From Pratylenchus scribneri (taxonomy: Eukaryota; Nematoda; Chromadorea; Rhabditida; Pratylenchidae): a DNA stretch of 64,000 nucleotides. Made by a program: the position numbers and the translations under genes. Where the stretch lies: the NCBI GenBank assembly GCA_030063045.1, contig JAQSEB010000012.1, positions 1,860,001 to 1,924,000 on the forward strand, given 5' to 3'. A model generated the notes under the pieces. It did not search any database. It was not told the DNA's origin and was given only the letters and a program-made list of their open reading frames with translations. Of the stretch, positions 19,293-30,294 are shown one piece after another; position 1 is the first letter of the stretch; the number at the start of each line of letters is the position of its first letter.

Positions 19293-22200
19293 ATGGACCC
19301 TTCCCTCCTTAATCTTTTGGACACAATTGGAAAAAATTCTTCGGCAAGTGACCAAGAAGCGGATGGCAAGGAAAAGCAAAAGAATTCTTCTGGTGAAGAA
19401 GTTATTGAAATGGCTAATAATAATACTTTGTTTGTGTCATCATCATCATCAGCTGAAATAGAATCAACAAATGTAAATTTGTCAAATCAAGAAGCTGGTA
19501 AAATGAAGATGGAACCAGCAGCTGTTGAAGAAAATGGTCAATCCAGCAATAATAATGGGTTGGTATTCAGCACCAGAGATGGGTTAGATTTCTCAAAAAA
19601 TTTCTCAAAATCGAAATTTCGATGGGTCGAAAATTTTTTCAAAATCGAAAAAACGAAATTTCGGAGGGTCAAAAATTTCTCGAAATCGAAAAAACGAAAT
19701 TTCGGAGGGTCAAAAATTTCTCGAAATCGAAAATCGAAATTTAGGAGTGTCAAAAAATTTCTAGAAATAGAAAAAATAATTTCGATCCCAAAAATGACTG
19801 AAAATCGACATCCAAGCGAAAAAAAATCGAAAATCGAACTCATCCCTCTGTTCAGGGCACAGAAATATTCCCTCATAAGTCTGATCAATTTTTTTATTAG
19901 CGAATCATTTCGCATGGAACAACCAATATCATTCCAATTGAAAGCAACAACAATTCCGTTGGTAACATCGCCCTGTGCAGAGAAAATCTACATAGGCGCA
20001 AACTTTTCCAGGTCCAACTTTTAATTTATTGTCCCCGATACGCTACAACTGGGCGACGGCTCATGTAGCTAATTAAGGGCTAAACCGATATTGATGATTT
20101 TGGTATTAAAGAGCACATTTCTGGCTATCGATAGATATAAAATTTATTTGAACTAGCTCAGGCTCGCGCGCTATCGCGCGCGACCCTAGATAGTTACTTT
20201 TTGAATTAAACATAATAAAGAAATTAAATATAATAAAAAAAATTAATAATAATAACAAATGAAAAATTTTATGCTAATGGTTCATTTTCGCCATCTAGAA
20301 TTTCTATTATCCTCACTATTATCTTCTCTTCATTCAATTTATCTCTTCTCATCCTCCCATTCATCTCTTCTACACTCTAAAATCTGTTGTTTTCATACTC
20401 CACTTATCAGGGCTGGTCATCAGTTACAAACCAAAAACCAACATAGGGTTTAAACGGTTTAATACCTTTAATTTTGGTCAAATCCCGACAAACTATACAT
20501 CAATCGACGCGTCTCGATGAGCTCAACAAAATGGGTAAGAGGTTTGAGTGTCTTGGATCAAACACAAAAAAGTTATAATCAAAAAACTGATCTCTCGGCA
20601 AAAGAACCCAAATCTTGACAAAAAAAACCGCACCCCTCCCAAATTAACATATTATAAAATTATGAGTTAAGTCTAGAAATATAAAATTGCAACCCTCAAA
20701 AAAAATAAAGAAATAATAATTTAAGAAATTTATTTTATAAAATTTGATTTAAAAAATCAATATTTTAATCAATTCATCAATATTGAATAAAAATTTCATA
20801 TCAAATATCGTCTTTATTCAAGCTTTCGTTTTTTCTTGAAGTCGCCATTCTTTTGGCCATCCACGCTTCCAGTGTTTCTCTTTACAATTCTTGCATTGAA
20901 GTCTTCCTTCAAGGAGCCCTTCAATTTCGCACTTTTCCCAGTCATGCGTATAGCAAAAATAACCATCATCGAGCAAATCCGGATAGCGACATTCGAGTAC
21001 TTCAATGCGACCAAAACGTCCACAGGCCAAATAAATTGTTGGTGGTGGCATTTCCTGGTGAAGCTTATGCTGTTCTTCTCTATATTTGCGACATTTCCGT
21101 GCATCTTTATTAAATTATAATCATTTATTTTATAAAATTTGAAAATTATATATGAGTTAATATATACCAGATAAAATTATTCATATGCTTTATATTTTCT
21201 CATAAAATTAATTTAAATATCGTTTGTAAACAATGAAAATAAAAGAGGATATAATACTTAAAAATAAAAAAAATTTATTTCGAAAAAATATAAAGATTAA
21301 TTAGGAATATATTTAGAAGTGGGAATTTTTTTGGTCATTTTATGATTTAGCCTTTTACTATTTGAATGAACAAACAAATTACTAAAAATACTTACTCTTT
21401 TCGCGGTATTCGGCTTCATTTTTTTCCTTCTGCCTCTCCCTGTACTCTTTGCATTTTTGAGCATTTGATTTGGCCATTAATTAAAATGTTGAAAATAATT
21501 GGCAGTTATAAAAAATCTAAAAACGGTGTAAAGATTGCAATCAATAAATGAAAAATCATTTAATGAGATAGATCATGAGTCGCGGCTAATGAATATTTTA
21601 TTCAAAATGGCAATCCTTGTATGAAATGAGTCCCTAAAATTTTTCAAAAAATGGCTTTTTAGGGTTTCAGGGTTTGAGAATGATTATGATTATATATTTT
21701 CTCATAATTTAGCCTATAGGCAACGGATTGTTTTCCGTTAAAAATATTAATTCCACTTATTTTTCGAAAAGTTTTAACTGGAAAAATTAATTCTGGCTTT
21801 TTCCGGAAAGATTTAATTTAAAATAAATGTCAAATTAGTGCTCAACATAATCGAAAACTGGAAGAAAAAAAATTTATGAAAAATAATTTTAGCAGGACCC
21901 CAATTCGTTATAACTTATAAGTAATGCCTTCAAAATGGTAAGAAAAAAGAGTGACATATTATAAACCGCCAAGTATGGTTTTGTATATTTTATGGAGATA
22001 ATAGTAATATTGATATCTTTTATTAAAAATAGTCCACATCCGATTGTTGATACTTATTGATATTCATTCTTTGTTAATGGAAATGAAATTTATTATGAAA
22101 AAATATTTTGCACATGCCTGTGCCCAGAATGTTTATTTCTTTTATCCTATCCATTATTTTGAAATTTATTCAAATTCGAAAAGAAAAAGGAAATATGAAA

Positions 22201-25200
22201 TAAATAACAGCTACATAGCGCAGCCTGTTTTCCATTTTTCACAAAACGAATTTGAAAGATAAAAATATCCATTTTTCATTCTTTCCAAATCAAAATAACA
22301 TATTTTATTCAGGGCTGCCAAAGTACCTTATTTTTAAGGCATTTGCCATCTTTTAAAAAATTCTTAAAAATGATGATTTTTAGTTAAAATGTTTAGCTGC
22401 GCGACCATTTTTGGATCAAATTTTTCGCTGCGCGGCCATATTTAGCTAAAATTTTACACTGCAGGCCCATTTTTACTAAATTTTTATTTCCTTTATTACT
22501 TTAGGAATTGTTCTATTTTTTGCGAGAAAGTGCATTCAGTTCAGAGATCTTAATTATTAAAATTTTTTATTCTTACTTTAGACCTAAGTAAGCTTTCGAA
22601 CAATGCGAAATCTAATACGAATACACATGGTTTTGAAAAATAATCGAATATTTCAATATTTTATCGTTAAAAATTGATGCCATAAAAATGCCATATTTTT
22701 GTTATGTAAATTGCCATATTTTGCGATATTTATTTTTGCGTTTGCCATATTTTTACTGGAGGACCTGGCAGCCCCGATTTTATTCATTAGTTCAAACTTC
22801 AAAGAATTCAGTGATGCATGCATTTTTCGTTAAATATTGGTAATTTCATTATTTTAAAGTTTAAGTAATAATTTTAGGAGTCTTGTGTTTCATTTGATTT
22901 TATAAATTTATTTTTTACTTATCAAATAGACATTTTAAATAATCTTTTGAAATTTTGCTGCAGCACTCGATTATGGTTTTCCTAAAGTATTTTTGTCCAT
23001 AATACTTCCCCGGGGTGGTAAGATAAGAAGTGAAAAAGCAGTCTGCTTAGGCGGCGCAGACTGGTTTCATTCTAAGTTAAGATGCGCAACCAACTTCGCT
23101 GCCAAATGGAAGTTTGCTCGCTGCCAAATGGCAGTTTGCTCGCTCAAAATAAGGCGGCTCAAGATAAAAACGTTGAATTCAGCGAGCAAACTGAAAAATG
23201 ATGGAAGTGCCCTACCTTACTGCCGCCAAATTTTCAATCAACTATTAGGCCTAGGAAAAACTTCATAGAGCTGTCCAAATAATTAAAAATATTTTTAGGA
23301 TATAGAGTAAAGTCTCCTCTACATATCTATATAAAAATTTTCAATTTTCTCCTTTCCTTGATTTTTAATAAATTTTTGAAAAATTGAGCCTCTAAAAGGA
23401 GAGAAAAGCAGCATGCTTAAGATAAGAATGGTTGCCAGCAATTTGCTCATTGAATTCAGCCAACTTTAATAACTTAGATGCTTTCAGTGAGTAATCTGCT
23501 TCAAAGCAAACTTCCAAAAGTTAACTTCCATTTAGCTGAGTTCCTATCCTATCTTACCACCCCGCCGATTTCTTTAAATCTAGTTTTATTTTTCACGAAT
23601 GATGACTCAATTTACAGTTTACACGGGATCTGGCTTCTGGCAACCTTTTTCATCTTTTTTCTTTTCATTTTTCACATATTATCGGCATTTTCATCATTTT
23701 CATTATTTATTAATGCTATTTGATAATAATTCCTGAGTATCTCAGTCTATATTTAATATATCTTATTTTAAGCATTCTCCAATTAATTGTGTCATTCTCT
23801 TTTTTTAAAACAAAGATATATCTAAGAAATTTTTATGAAATTGATTATTTATTATTGAATCTCAAATGTTATTTTAAATGAGTGATTTTTGTAAATTTGA
23901 TTCGAAGATCGAAGCAATTCTTAAATTGGTTTTTGTATAAATTTTAGGGAAGAAATATATTTATTTGATAATATTAAATAATTCTATTCCTCCTATCACA
24001 ATATTAAAAAAAATTTTTCTTTAGAATTTAATCCTAAACATCTTTTTTTTGTTTTCTCTCATTTATTTATTTGTAAAGATTTTTGGATAATTAAAAGGTA
24101 ACTAAAAAACAAAACACTTAAATAAGATGAAAATTTAACTGTCCCTTTTGTTTGGTGTCGGTGTCGGTCGGTGTCGGTCGTGTAACGCGAAAATTTAACT
24201 GTCCCTTTTGTTTGGTGTCGGTCGACATGGAAAATTATATATGGGATTGGTTCAGAATTAGTAGAGTTGTAATAAATAACAATCGACTAGCTATTTTAAA
24301 TTTGTGAATTTTTCACGGTTTTTATATACAATTCCATCAAATCTTAACTAATCCAATTAAATTTTATTTCTACCGATAGCCAAAAGTGCACTCCTTAATT
24401 TGATGTCAAAATCATCAATAACTGTTTAACCCTTAATTAGCTACAAACGCCATCGTCCAGTTGGGCCGACCCAGTTGTCCGTTTCCCATTCTTCCATTCC
24501 TCTAACTCTGAATTCAAAATGAATTTTTCAGTTTTGCTGAATTTGAACGGGCATTTGAGGAATGGAAACACATTTTCCATCATCCTTTCCGGGTAATTGC
24601 AGAAAATAGAATGCATTTTTTATTTTATTATTCGTTTTTTTTTAGGTGGCCAGTTCGGAAAAGCATAAGGACACGCAATTGGCTGAACGCTTCAAATACC
24701 GCTGCGTTGTTTACCATTGTTCGCGGTATGGAGAGAAAAGGAAGAGGGGAGCCGATAAACGTCCATATCAAAATTGTGAATATTTTTTTTGATTTCTTAT
24801 ATAAAATCGAAAAATAAATTGGGAAAATCATTTTGGCATTTTTTTATTTGTGTTCGTGGTCGAATGGTGAAGGCGGGAAGGTTGGAAGATGGAGATCGCG
24901 GGTTCGAATCCCGCCCGGGGCAAATAATTTTTTAGATGAACATAAGATAGTAAAAGATTTTTGAGGGTGGGTAAACCGGTTTAAATGGTGGTTTAAATTT
25001 TTTTGAATCAGAAATTTATGGAAATATGAGGTTTAATATGGAAAAATGTCCAATTGGCGAGCTAAGCGAGGCATGAAAAGTGGGTATAAAAAATTGTGTA
25101 CATGGGTACCTTAATCCTTTTTCCTACCTAATATATTAAACTTAAAGATCTTCCTTGTGGATGTAATGCCATATTGCGGCTCAATTTCCACGCACAAAAT

Positions 25201-27023
25201 GGAGGCTCACTTTGCGTCACAAAATTGTTTACTGAACATAATCATGATCCTGAAACAATCAGTGAGGATATCACAATGAATGGCAGATTTGGGATGAAAC
25301 ACGTGAAGAAGAATTCACCAGAAAATGAATTAGGAGGTAAGGGACAATTAACAATTGTTTAAAAAGAATTTATTTTCAATAGAGCTTATTAGCCTAAATA
25401 GCACGGTTTCATCGATCGCTGCTACAAACGCTGATGACCCACCTTTCTCTCCACTTATTAGCCTCCAATCTGCTGGCCTCCATCATTCACCTTCATCCGG
25501 TGGTCAAAGTAGTTCGGAAGGAGCAAATAATGATGATGTCCTGCTGGGAATTGATAGAATTCTGAATGGCCTAATAAGCCCTCAAGCCTATCATTATCAT
25601 CGCCATCAGCAAAATAGCCAACATTATTTGGCGGTTGGTTTTTTCAAAAAATTTTCTTTGAAATTTATTTACTGTAAAACTACTCAGAGACCCTCCGGGG
25701 TGTGAACTTTTCGGAATTTTTGAAAAAATGCTTATTTCGACTTAATTCACCTACAAATTGGTCATTTTTGACATAATTTTTTCGACTGGGGGGCTTCTAT
25801 TAGAGGCTTCTATTAAAAGTTTTACGGTATTTAGAAATCATCGACAATGGCATCATCGTCGATCCAAAGCGGAAAGCAGCATAATATTTTGACTGGGAAT
25901 GCGGTTGCCACTTCATCGATGCTCACATCCGCTCTCAATAATCAATTGGTAGTATAATGAATATTTTATGGAAGTCTATTAATCTGCCGAAAATCGTGTC
26001 GAAAAACATTATTTTTTTGAGGCCATATAACTTGGCCAAATCAGACTTCTTTCAGATTTCTATGCTCCGAACCCTAATCCTAACCTAAACCAAACCCTAG
26101 GCCTTAATTGCTAATTAAAACCAAGTTATATGTCCTCAAAAATATAAGGTTTTTCGACACGAATGGATTTCGGCAAATTAATATTATTTCATTATTTTAT
26201 TTTTTCAGCAACAAATTACATCAACTTCATCCTCCTCTTCTTCCGCCACCCCACAAACCCCAAATTCGTCGGCAATGACCCTTCTTCAACTTCAAGCATT
26301 AATCAACTTTTTCAAGCACTCCTCCAAACAACAACAACAACAAACCCCGAAATCACCAACAATTTTTAATCCCAATGCTCAACATTTGCTAGAGCAATTC
26401 TTCAACGGTGCTGGCCACCAACAAGCACAGCAAAGAAATTTCCAATTGGCAGCAGAAAGAGGGTTGGGTGATGGTCATCACTCACGAGAATCAGCGAAGA
26501 GCAGAGGACAAGAAATTGTCCAGGTTAGAAATTTGGTTAGCTGACATTTGCAGACCCGAATGCCGAAATGTTGTAGCATTATTTGAAGCATTTTATTAGG
26601 CATAATATTTGCTACAAAATAATATCAAAAGCATTGGTAAATGTTGAATATTCACCGAGTTATAGCCAAAAAGCCATTGGTTTGATTCAAATTATGTTTC
26701 TGGCCATTTTTTGGCCATAACTCGGTGAATATTCAAAATTGGCCAATGCTTTTTATATCATTTTGTAGCTAATTTTCTGCCTAATAAATTGCTATATTTC
26801 CATAGCAGCTTTACAACCTTCGGCACCAGTCTGTTTCATCCGCAAGTGACGGGTCCACAAATGTTATAATTCGGGAAAGTTTGTTAAACTTATAAAAATT
26901 TTTGCACTTTTTCAGGAGGCTGATTTACTTCTGCAAATGTTGATCGACCAAATGCTACGATGCCATGACTTGGGAGCCTATCTTCGCCGATTGCGCCAGT
27001 TTTTGAGAGAAAATTACCAATAA
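19293..27023 (+). CDS. Putative transcription factor with FAR1/ZSWIM3-type zinc domain
   Basis: Exon 1 starts MDPSLLNLLDTIG and stays open to a donor TCCAG/GTCCAA at about 20013. The next exons are 24531-24599 (FAEFERAFEEWKHIF), about 24645-24777, about 25150-25337, about 25390-25638, about 25832-25949, 26209-26523 and 26910-27023. The central exons carry a CVVYHC pair, a basic KRKRRGADKRPYQ segment, CGCNAILRL and a final HNH. This is the zinc-ligand order of WRKY-GCM1-fold domains such as FAR1 and the ZSWIM3 N-terminus. The C-terminal part is Ser/Gln-rich with QQQQQ and ends in a predicted helical block (EADLLLQMLIDQMLR...). Phase matches at the exon 1/2 junction (AG + T). Exon 1 includes a 277-bp MITE read in frame (19574-19850), and the first intron holds a 4.4-kb inserted segment. 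Inferred role: nuclear DNA-binding regulator. The exact family is uncertain. Confidence 0.65.
19574..19850. mobile_element. MITE in frame within exon 1
   Basis: Ends CAGAGATGGGTTAGATTT and AAAATCGAACTCATCCCTCTG are inverted repeats. Flanks TTCAGCAC (19566-19573) and TTCAGGGC (19851-19858) match at 6 of 8 positions. The interior repeats TCGAAATTTCG, AAAAACGAAATTTCGGAGGGTC and similar phrases. The added length including the duplication is 285 bp, exactly 95 codons, and no stop occurs in the host frame. Confidence 0.7.
20160..20185. repeat. GCGCGC-rich palindrome
   Basis: The text GGCTCGCGCGCTATCGCGCGCGACC, inside otherwise AT-rich DNA, forms a strong GC hairpin (arms CGCGCG/CGCGCG). It lies just inside the left inverted repeat of the 4.4-kb segment. 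Confidence 0.8.
20818..21477 (-). CDS. Small basic zinc-ribbon-like protein (two exons)
   Basis: Exons 21396-21477 and 20818-21104, joined AAGA/GTAAGT...AAAG/ATGC in phase (A+AT = Asn). The protein of about 122 aa starts MAKSNAQKCKEYRERQKEK. It has two or three similar basic repeats of the form (R/K)KC(R/K)(E/K)YRE(R/E)Q, then a compact part with cysteines in LACGRFG, VLECRY, YFCYTH, WEKCE and LQCKNCKEKHW, ending REWRLQ-like and KTKA. The Cys/His content suggests zinc binding, and the basic repeats suggest nucleic-acid binding. Similar repeated basic stretches occur near transposon-associated proteins, and the gene lies inside an inverted-repeat-bounded segment, so a mobile-element origin is plausible. 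I do not recognise the family. Confidence 0.6.
22310..22776. mobile_element. hAT MITE with TTGCCATATTTTT motif interior
   Basis: A 467-bp element starting CAGGGCTGCCA and ending TGGCAGCCCCG, flanked by the perfect 8-bp duplication ATTTTATT (22302-22309 and 22777-22784). CAGGG termini and an 8-bp duplication are standard for the hAT superfamily. The interior repeats GCCATATTTTT-like phrases. No transposase is present. Confidence 0.9.
23011..23564. mobile_element. MITE with GGGGTGGTAAGATA ends
   Basis: CGGGGTGGTAAGATA at the left and TATCTTACCACCCCG at the right form the terminal inverted repeats. The interior has repeated (A)GTTTGCTCGCTGCCAAATGG-like phrases and their complements. No target duplication could be read. 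Confidence 0.7.
24120..24235. repeat. Short duplication AAAATTTAACTGTCCCTTTTG + GGTGTCGGT repeats
   Basis: The phrase GAAAATTTAACTGTCCCTTT followed by TGTTTGGTGTCGGT occurs twice about 60 bp apart, with extra tandem GGTGTCGGTC copies between. Confidence 0.7.
24851..24921 (+). ncRNA. tRNA-like sequence / tRNA-derived SINE head
   Basis: It contains an A-box-like TGGTCGAATGGTGAAGG and an excellent B box with T stem (GCGGG TTCGAAT CCCGC). The acceptor stem pairs poorly and the anticodon stem is not formed, so this is more likely a tRNA pseudogene or SINE head than a working tRNA gene. It lies in an intron of the zinc-domain gene. Confidence 0.55.
25990..26163. repeat. Foldback, arms GTGTCGAAAAA...GGCCATATAACTTGG
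   Basis: The left arm CGTGTCGAAAAACATTATTTTTTTGAGG.CATATAACTTGG is mirrored on the right by CCAAGTTATATG.CCTCAAAAATATAAGGTTTTTCGACACG. It lies in an intron of the zinc-domain gene. A second copy lies at about 30295-30515. Confidence 0.8.
26587..26795. repeat. Foldback, arms around TTTATTAGGC...GCTACAAAAT
   Basis: The left arm runs TTTATTAGGCATAATATTTG then CTACAAAATAATATCAAAAGCATTGG; the right arm is its near reverse complement. The centre holds ATATTCACCGAGTTATAGCC and its inverse. It is intronic in the zinc-domain gene, and a sister copy lies at 31814-32010. Confidence 0.8.
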
Positions 27024-27435
27024 ATCAGGAAAAATGATGCCTTTTAATAGCATTAGGTGTGGCTCAAGCCGAATTCGATTCGTTCCTAATATTTATTCTC
27101 ATTTTTTCTAATAACTCAGGAATTCAATTTTTAATATTTTTGACCTCTTTTCTTCTTAAATTAATCGATAAAATTTTGGAAAATTGCTTAATCTAACTTA
27201 TGATTTTTAAATAATCGAATAGGCTGATTTGAATTTTTCTACCTTTTATTCAAATTTTGCCTTTTAATTGCCTAGAAATTTTGGTTCAATCTAAATTTTA
27301 TGGAAAGAAAATAATTCCAATTTTATGAGAATGCATATTTAAAATGTTGTTCAAAAAAGTTAGAAGGAATAAAAATTCTTAATATAAAAAAATAAAAATA
27401 TAAAAAAAATTTACGAAAAAATCACCTTATAAATA

Positions 27436-28083
27436 AGGCCCGGATAGTTAGGTAAATATACCTATTTTTTTCTGATATCAGAACGTTGAAATATGCACAA
27501 AAAACACATTTTCCACTTGGTTTGAAGCTTTCTAGCGTGGTTTTATTTACCTAAATTTACCTATTTTGAACTTTTCATACCTTTTTACCTTTTTTTGGTA
27601 TTTTGTACCTAATTTACCTATTTTGCCATTTTTAGGGAAATTTTCAATAAAAAATTCAATAAAAATGAAAATTTTTGAATTAAAATTTGATAAATTGGAC
27701 AAAATATGCGAAAAATTCTTGAGTGGATCAATAAAATTGACTTTTTTGGCCTTCAAAATGTGAAAAATTGTCGATTTTGGTGACAGAAATTTTGGCCGAA
27801 TGGCGGTGAGAGGGGTCCTTGGAATGCCTACTTTGAATGGGTCCTAGAGTTCGAATCCCGCACCATTTCAATATTTTTTTTGGTCGAAAAAACCGGTTTT
27901 TATGCTTTTTTTAAGCATTTTTCTTTGAAAATTTAGTAAAAATGGCTAAAAAAATTCGAAAAATTATACTAAAAAGTCACAAAAAATCAATTTTACTTAC
28001 CTATTTTTGTACCTAATTTCACTTTTTCGTACCTATTTTTGGTACCTATTTTGCCATTTTTATATACCTAACTATCCGGGCCT
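27436..28083. mobile_element. MITE with AGGCCCGGATAGTTAGGTA ends
   Basis: A 648-bp element with perfect ends AGGCCCGGATAGTTAGGTA / TACCTAACTATCCGGGCCT, flanked by TA on each side (27434-27435, 28084-28085), a Tc1/mariner-like duplication. The interior is a run of ACCTATTTT, GGTACCTA and GTACCTAATTT phrases related to the inner part of the terminal repeat. It contains a tRNA-like insertion at 27793-27865. Confidence 0.85.
27793..27865 (+). ncRNA. tRNA-like sequence inside a MITE
   Basis: TGGCCGAATGGCGGTGAG fits a Pol III A box and GAGTTCGAATCCC a B box, 40-50 bp apart. The arms do not fold into a full cloverleaf. It is followed by a poly-T tract at about 27876. Probably a SINE fragment. Confidence 0.5.
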
Positions 28084-28084
28084 T

Positions 28085-28206
28085 AGTAATCATTAGTAAA
28101 CTGGACTACTCCGGTAACCAAAAGTAATCATTAGTAAACTGAGCTGGACTACTCCGGTAACCAAAAGTAATCATTAGTAAACTGGACTACTCCGGTAACC
28201 AAAAGT
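28085..28206. repeat. Three tandem copies, 38-44 bp unit
   Basis: The unit starts AGTAATCATTAGTAAACTGG and ends GGACTACTCCGGTAACCAAA. The middle copy has an extra GAGCTG. It immediately abuts the right end of the 27436-28083 MITE. Confidence 0.85.
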
Positions 28207-28403
28207 ATTATAAATTGAGAATCGTTCATCTAAAATATAAATTTAACAGAATTCCATGCCATCTTTTTTACATGAAGTGACGTGAATTTTTATCCAACAC
28301 CCATGAAAAAAAATGAAAAATGGACAGTCAAATTAAATAATAGAAAATAAAATTTTAAAATTTAAAATTCCACGCTTCCAAAAATTAAATCAATTCCCTC
28401 GAA

Positions 28404-30211
28404 TCATTTTCCTTCTTCTAATTCTTCAACAATTTCAGGCACTTCCTCATCAATTTTGTCCAAATCTTCCCTGACAATTTGCATCCTTTTTCTTCCTTTC
28501 TTTGCCTTTGCTTTTTGTCTTTCTATTCTGCTGGCCAATATTTTATCTATTTCCTGAAGATCTTTTTGTCTATTTTCCTCTTCTTCATCATCAAAAGCAA
28601 CATTACTCGAACTCGCCTCGTCTATATCATCATTTCCACCTAATTCATGGACAATCTGCTGTTTCCCTGGCTCTACTACGAAACATCCAAATCACGAAAC
28701 ATCCAAATCACGAAACATCCAAAAGGAGAAGCATCACGAAACATCCAAAACACGAAACATCCAAAAAGTGAAAGTGTCACGAAACATCCAAAACTTGAAC
28801 TTGTGGATAAATTTTTTGGATCGATATACCAATCGACGCGTCTCGATGAGCTAATGCCGAATATGCTATTGGTTTCGCATAAAACTTAAAAATAAAAAAG
28901 TTATGGCCATTTAAAATTGCGAAAGATGACCTAGCTTGACTAAAATGGCCATAACTTTTTTATTTTTGAGTTTTGTGCGAAATAAATAGAATATTAATGA
29001 TCAGCTCATTGAGACGCGTCGATTGGTATATCGATCCAAAAAATTTATCCACAAGTTCAAGTTTTGGATATTTCGTGACACTTTCTCCTTTTGGATGTTT
29101 CGTGTTTTGGATATTTCGTGATGCTTCTCCTTTTGGATGTTTCGTGATTTGGATGTTTCGTGATTGGATGTTTCGTGATTTGGATGTTTCGTTACATAGC
29201 GGTTTCCCTTGCTTTGTATCTGCTGGCTCTTCTTGATAGAGCACTAATGGTACATCCTCCTCCAAAATGTTAAACACATAAATTCCTTTAAATAATTCCA
29301 TGGCTATGGGTTGACATTCTTCACAAAGTTTGGATGCATCATTTTTTCTCTCAGGCGGAAAATTTTTCTCAATATTTTTGCAAAATTTTGCAGCATAAAC
29401 TAGCGGATCCAAATTATTATCAAAAAGTGTTTTCACATTTTCATATATCTGCAAGAAAATGATTTTGGACAAAATGAAAGACGTTTTAATCAAAGATCCT
29501 CCCCTTCCAAATGAAAAAATTTTGGCATTTTTTGAACATCTGTTGTTGTTGAGAAAAAAGAAACATAGATAGCCCTTCCCCCACTTTATCTACATTTCTT
29601 CCGGTCCGGAATACAATTCTTCCTAAAAATAATTTCATTTCTTCCATAAATTTTTTCCTTTTCGGAAAATATAAAATGACAATTTCCATCTTTGTATTTG
29701 TTTAAAGCTTACTTGTCTCTACCTCTTAAAAATGAATTTTTTAATGAACTAAACAAATATTTACTGGCAACCTAGTGATATTTACCTCTTTTTTCTTTTT
29801 CACCAAATTTTGTATCAATTTTGGTATGAATTTTTTCCATTTATTTGTATTATTATTATTTTCATTTTTTTGTTTCTTCTCCAACTTTTCCTTCTTTTTA
29901 ATCAGTGCTTCATAAATATTTATAAGTGGAATTGGATTTTTCAAATATAATTCCACAAATTTTCTATCCTTCTTCATCAATTCTTTTAATTCTTTTCTAA
30001 GGGTTTCCATTTGTTCATTTAGAGACAAATTCCAATTTTGACATTTTTGCAGAATTGCAAAATTTTCTTCTTTTTTCTCATGCTCTCCCTTCATTTGTTC
30101 TAAAATTTCCATGGCATTGCTCCTGGCACTGACACAATCAATTTGGCCAATAAAAATTGAAGCAACAAAAATTAAGAAGAGGATTTTGAAAACTTGGGAA
30201 TATATTGTCAT
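28404..30211 (-). CDS. Secreted charged protein, unknown function, split by a foldback element
   Basis: Exon 1 (29786-30211) starts MTIYSQVFKILFLIFVAS, a clear signal peptide, followed by a Lys/Glu-rich helical stretch. A middle exon starts at 29689 (MEIVILYFPKRKK); its donor is uncertain. Exon 3 (29196-29448) contains AKFCKNI and KLCEECQPIAMELF, and the last coding part (28404-28675) is acidic/basic (DDEEEENR, RIERQKAKAKKGRK). Exon 3 and the last part are separated by a 520-bp foldback element whose ends read GT...AG; removing it joins ..KQGKPL to LEPGKQQI.. in frame. Without splicing, the frame stops inside the element. I recognise no domain; the four cysteines of exon 3 could form disulfides. 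Export from the cell is inferred from the signal peptide. Confidence 0.65.
28676..29195 (-). mobile_element. Intron-like foldback element
   Basis: Long inverted arms made of 14-15 bp repeats (ACGAAACATCCAAA) plus the conserved core TATACCAATCGACGCGTCTC and its inverse (about 28825 and 29005), around a central ATGGCCATAACTTTTTTATTTTT palindrome. On the gene's strand the element begins GTAACG and ends GTAG. A TA dinucleotide can be placed at both junctions, so it may be a TA-target insertion. Confidence 0.75.
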
Positions 30212-30294
30212 AATTTTTAAAATCTAAAAAATTCTATTTTATTTATGGATACTATTTAATTTGCAGAAAAGACTATTAAAAATGCCGAAAAATC

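Larger units (their letters stand above)
20040..24480. mobile_element. 4.4-kb segment bounded by imperfect inverted repeats
   Basis: The left end (about 20045-20160) holds CAACTGGGCGACGGC then GTAGCTAATTAAGGGCTAAAC, TTGATGATTTTGG and GGCTATCGATAGA. The right end (about 24345-24480) holds the same phrases in inverted order and orientation (TAACCCTTAATTAGCTAC, GCCATCGTCCAGTTGGGC). The segment fills the first intron of the zinc-domain gene and contains a small two-exon gene on the minus strand, two further MITEs and short repeats. Whether it moves as one unit is an inference; no transposase is recognised. Confidence 0.5.

Noticed and set aside
20040..24480. Classical autonomous transposon with DDE transposase
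   Set aside because: No DDE-type or other transposase motif is seen; only the small zinc/basic gene is present.
24851..24921. Functional tRNA gene
   Set aside because: B box and T arm are good, but acceptor and anticodon stems do not pair properly; kept only as a tRNA-like sequence.
27547..27763. Opposed 65- and 69-codon ORFs
   Set aside because: They lie inside the TACCTATTTT-type MITE and have its repeat composition.
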